From Onishia taeanensis (GTDB taxonomy: Bacteria > Pseudomonadota > Gammaproteobacteria > Pseudomonadales > Halomonadaceae): a DNA stretch of 64,000 bases. The DNA lies in contig NZ_QLSX01000009.1 of the NCBI RefSeq assembly GCF_003268885.1, positions 62,001 to 126,000 on the forward strand, in the 5' to 3' direction. The notes under the pieces were generated by a model that searched no databases, was not told the origin of the DNA, and was given only the letters and a program-made list of their open reading frames with translations. Position numbers and translations under genes: made by a program. Shown in pieces: positions 61,326 to 64,000 of the stretch; position 1 is the first letter of the stretch, and each line of letters opens with the position of its first letter.

Positions 61326-63029
61326 TCACTCTCTGGTTTTCATGCCTTTGCCAACGCTTGGGTCGTTCTCGATGTTGCGCGTGATGAACCACTGCTGAAG
61401 GATCGAGATACTGTTGTTAACCACCCAGTAGACCACCAGGCCAGCCGGGAACCACAGGAAGAAGAAGGTGAAGATCACCGGCAGCATCTTCATGATCTTC
61501 GCCTGGGTCGGATCCGGCGGCGTCGGGTTCAGCAGCTGCTGCACGAACATGGATGCACCCATCAGGATCGGCAGGATAAAGTAGGGATCCTTCACCGACA
61601 GGTCCTGCACCCAGAACATGAAGGGCGCGTGACGCAGTTCGACGGATTCCATCAGCATCCAGTACAGCGCGATGAACACCGGCATCTGGATCACGATCGG
61701 CAGACAGCCCCCCAGAGGATTGATCTTCTCCTTCTGGTAGAACTTCATCATCTCCTGGGACATCTTCTGGCGATCATCGCCGAACTGTTCCTTGAGACGC
61801 TGCATCTCGGGCCCCAGCTTGCGCATGCGGGCCATCGACTTGTAGGCCTTGGCCGACAGCGGGAACAGGGCCAGCTTGACCAGCATGGTCAGCACCACGA
61901 TCGACCAGCCCCAGTTGCCGAGCAGGTCATGGATGTGGTCGAGGAGCCAGAACAGCGGGTTGGCCAGGAACCACAGCCAGCCGAAGTCCACGGTCAGCTC
62001 CAGGTGAGGCGCCACGGCCTCGAGGCGCTCCTGCACCTTCGGTCCCATGTAGACGGTGGCGCCGAGATCGGCTTCGCCGCCCGGTGCCAGTGTCTGCAGC
62101 GGCCCGGCGAAGGCGGCGACGTTGCGCCCACGGGAGTCGGTCGCGGCGTAGTAGAGGTTCTGCTGGCTCTGCTGGGGGGCCCAGGCCGTGGTGAAGTAGT
62201 GCTGGATCATGGCAACCCAGCCGCCCTCGACGTCACGGTTATTGAAGCTGCCGTTCTGAATCTCTTCGAAATCCACCTTCTGGTAGTGGTTTTCCGGCGA
62301 GGAGTACGCCGCCCCCAGGAAGGACTTCATGCCCATGCCGGAGCCGGTGCTCGGATCGGCACTATTGTCCCGGGCCAGCTGACCGATGAAGCGCGCGCTG
62401 ACGGGCTCTTCACGGTCATTGTTGAGGAAGTAGTTGACCTTGACGGCGTAAGTATCGCGCTGGAACGTCAGGCGCTTGGTCACATCGACGCCGTTGACCG
62501 TGGCGCTGAGCTCTACCACCACACTGTCGTCGCCTTCGCTGAGGCGATAGTCGGTCTGGCTCGGCGTGAAGCCAATCCGTCCTTCGTGCCCCTCTAGCTG
62601 TAGGCCCGATTTGGCGACGAAGCTGCGATTCGCGTTGTCGGAGAGCAACACGAAGGGCTGGTCAGAAGTATTGGTCAGCTTGTGATCGAGCAGGGCGGCA
62701 TAGACGATATCGCCGCCTTGCGGATCGATGCGTACGTCGAGCACGTCGGTGGTCACGGCGACCAGTGCACGGCTGTTGTCGTTGGCAGCCGCTGGATCAC
62801 TCATGTTGCCGGTAAGATCCGATGACCCTTGCGGGTTCGAAGAAGTCGTCGGTACCGACAGGCCCGACGCCTCATCGGGGTTGTCCTGGCCAGTGGGTTC
62901 GCCACTGGTGGCAACCGAGGGCGCCTGAGTTTCTGCGGTGACCTGGCCGTAGTCCTGGTTCCACTGTACGACCAGCAGGTAGGCCAGTACGGCGAGAGGA
63001 ATCAACAGTAGGAGTCGTTTTACGTCCAT
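61326..63029 (-). CDS. yidC: Membrane protein insertase YidC
   Basis: A 567-residue inner-membrane insertase. The N-terminal helix is [21 protein letters not shown], followed by a Ser/Thr-rich linker and the large periplasmic beta-domain. The conserved core begins [44 protein letters not shown], with [27 protein letters not shown] and [20 protein letters not shown]. The ATG chosen has AGGA upstream and begins the conserved MDVKR; the frame is open 22 codons earlier. Confidence 0.98.
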   Translation of the reverse strand: MDVKRLLLLIPLAVLAYLLVVQWNQDYGQVTAETQAPSVATSGEPTGQDNPDEASGLSVPTTSSNPQGSSDLTGNMSDPAAANDNSRALVAVTTDVLDVRIDPQGGDIVYAALLDHKLTNTSDQPFVLLSDNANRSFVAKSGLQLEGHEGRIGFTPSQTDYRLSEGDDSVVVELSATVNGVDVTKRLTFQRDTYAVKVNYFLNNDREEPVSARFIGQLARDNSADPSTGSGMGMKSFLGAAYSSPENHYQKVDFEEIQNGSFNNRDVEGGWVAMIQHYFTTAWAPQQSQQNLYYAATDSRGRNVAAFAGPLQTLAPGGEADLGATVYMGPKVQERLEAVAPHLELTVDFGWLWFLANPLFWLLDHIHDLLGNWGWSIVVLTMLVKLALFPLSAKAYKSMARMRKLGPEMQRLKEQFGDDRQKMSQEMMKFYQKEKINPLGGCLPIVIQMPVFIALYWMLMESVELRHAPFMFWVQDLSVKDPYFILPILMGASMFVQQLLNPTPPDPTQAKIMKMLPVIFTFFFLWFPAGLVVYWVVNNSISILQQWFITRNIENDPSVGKGMKTRE

Positions 63030-63140
63030 GAGGGTCCTGCCCGATGGAAAATGAACATTCTGCAGTGCAGTGATTGTTGCCCCGTTAATACACACGAAAG
63101 CCTGCCAGGGGCAGGCTCCGAGGATCGCCGGTGTGTCCGA

Positions 63141-63524
63141 TCAGGACAGCGAGGTCGACTGCTTGCGAACGTCTTTTTCCAGACGCCGCCACATGCCATG
63201 AAGCTGGCGATGCAGAGTGTCATTATCCAGCTCATGAACGCCGCGCCGGGCCAGGACGATGATGTCCACGGCAGGTAGGCGATGCTGCTGGTGACGAATG
63301 GATTCACGCACGAGGCGCTTAAGACGGTTGCGATCGACGGCTCGTCGCACGGTCTTCTTGCTGAATACCATGCCGACTCGAGGGTGGCCAAGCGGGTTAT
63401 GACAGGCGAGAGCCAGCATCCCCTTGCCGTGAACCTTGAGTGACGCATGGTCGAAGACGTGACGGTATTCCCCGGCGTTCAGCAGGCGCAGCGACCGGGG
63501 AAAGTCCTGATGGGGCAAGTGCAA
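63141..63524 (-). CDS. rnpA: Ribonuclease P protein component
   Basis: A 127-residue basic protein that supports the catalytic RNase P RNA in tRNA 5' processing. It has FPRSLRLLNAGEYRHVFDH, RVGMVFSKKTVRRAVDRNRLKRLVRESIR (the RNR motif) and IIVLARRGVHEL. The only upstream start in frame is TTG, seven bases after rpmH, typical of coupled low-efficiency expression. The small yidD gene usually found between rnpA and yidC is absent: only 111 bases separate them. Confidence 0.95.
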   Translation of the reverse strand: MHLPHQDFPRSLRLLNAGEYRHVFDHASLKVHGKGMLALACHNPLGHPRVGMVFSKKTVRRAVDRNRLKRLVRESIRHQQHRLPAVDIIVLARRGVHELDNDTLHRQLHGMWRRLEKDVRKQSTSLS

Positions 63525-63531
63525 TCTGAGA

Positions 63532-63666
63532 TCACGCGCTCAGACGCTTGCGACCCTTGGCACGACGACGTGCGAGGACGGCGCGACCATTCTTGGTGGC
63601 CATGCGTGCACGGAAGCCATGGTTACGCTTGCGCTTGAGGACGCTGGGCTGAAAGGTGCGTTTCAT
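63532..63666 (-). CDS. rpmH: Ribosomal protein bL34
   Basis: A 44-residue highly basic protein, [22 protein letters not shown] then [19 protein letters not shown], essentially invariant in gammaproteobacteria. The true start is this internal ATG; the open frame extends 42 codons further upstream but is not conserved. It is the first gene of rpmH-rnpA-yidC-mnmE and is normally divergent from dnaA. Confidence 0.98.
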   Translation of the reverse strand: MKRTFQPSVLKRKRNHGFRARMATKNGRAVLARRRAKGRKRLSA

Positions 63667-64000
63667 AACTATTGATTCCCACGTGGTTAATTGGACATGA
63701 CGTCTAATTGGCGAAGCCCTGGCTCCGACGGGGAACCCGGGTAGATTCGGCTCAAGACCGGGAATTCTAGTGAATTCGCCGTCTCGGTGCAATTTTTCCG
63801 TCGACCTCTCGTGGTCTTTTCTCCGCTATCGCCGCTGCAGTGGCATCGAGTGACCGGTCACCCGGCAAGCATCCGCAGGTGCTTAGAACACGATGACTGC
63901 TTCAACAACTATTGTTAGATCTTCTTACTGATGTTGTTACTAATAGTGGGGACAATATTTGTGGATAAGTCAGGATAAGTCATCTATTACAGTTTTTTAT
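63667..64000. other. rpmH upstream region, probable rpmH-dnaA intergenic gap
   Basis: No gene is seen in these 334 bases. The left part carries the rpmH promoter. The right 110 bases are AT-rich, with a GATC at 63918-63921 and a perfect DnaA box (TTATCCACA on the minus strand) at 63960-63968. This is the expected setting of the dnaA promoter and, in pseudomonads, of oriC. dnaA itself is not in the window. Confidence 0.65.

Overview
The window is GC-rich chromosomal DNA of a gammaproteobacterium, most likely a moderately halophilic member of the Halomonadaceae. This is inferred from protein resemblance and from the dense set of K+ uptake systems; no rRNA gene is present to confirm it. It lies near the replication origin. 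The order atpIBEFHAGDC / parB-parA-rsmG-mnmG, and later mnmE-yidC-rnpA-rpmH leading towards dnaA beyond the right edge, is the usual origin-proximal layout, but about 22 kb separates mnmG from mnmE here.

Layout. (1) 1-3.9 kb: a LysR regulator cut by the window edge, divergent from a class III aminotransferase and an HglS-type 2-oxoadipate dioxygenase/decarboxylase, which look like the late steps of lysine/2-aminoadipate catabolism. (2) 3.9-4.7 kb: a truncated, frameshifted IS3-family remnant. (3) 4.7-18.0 kb, all on the minus strand: a potassium island of ktrA-ktrB, a TrkH-type channel, kdpF-A-B-C-D-E and trkA. trkA is translationally coupled to kdpE. kdpA carries a frameshift, the 26-codon kdpF is intact, and a KdpE-box-like tandem repeat lies upstream. 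(4) 18.3-25.2 kb: glmS, glmU, apbE, uppP, mgtE. (5) 25.3-32.4 kb: the complete H+-type F1Fo ATP synthase operon with an intrinsic terminator. (6) 32.6-37.1 kb: parB, parA, rsmG, mnmG, then an AT-rich, DnaA-box-containing oriC candidate. (7) 37.7-41.9 kb: glnHPQ-type amino-acid ABC transporter, erpA, argC. (8) 42-48.7 kb, plus strand: a ClC channel, hemJ-thiD-thiE (overlapping), three direct DnaA boxes, hemL, and a fused aminoglycoside-phosphotransferase-like/P-loop kinase.

(9) 48.7-56.3 kb is the most unusual part, and its gene language is visibly more AT-rich. It holds a very glycine-rich secreted protein behind a sigma-54 type promoter, two small Sec-exported proteins sharing a ten-residue motif that resembles a double-glycine processing site, a Sec-exported C39-family cysteine peptidase resembling FapD, and a convergent outer-membrane beta-barrel protein of FapF/MetA-pathway type. 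Its regulators are a VpsR-like sigma-54 activator that keeps GAFTGA and a CsgD/VpsT-like LuxR regulator that keeps the c-di-GMP-binding WMSR motif. I read it as a c-di-GMP-controlled extracellular fibre or biofilm-matrix system related to, but distinct from, the Fap and curli systems.

(10) 56.3-64 kb: rdgB, hemW, a YiaD-like OmpA lipoprotein, rlmJ, mnmE, yidC, rnpA, rpmH and the start of the rpmH-dnaA intergenic region with one perfect DnaA box. No tRNA, rRNA or CRISPR array was seen.
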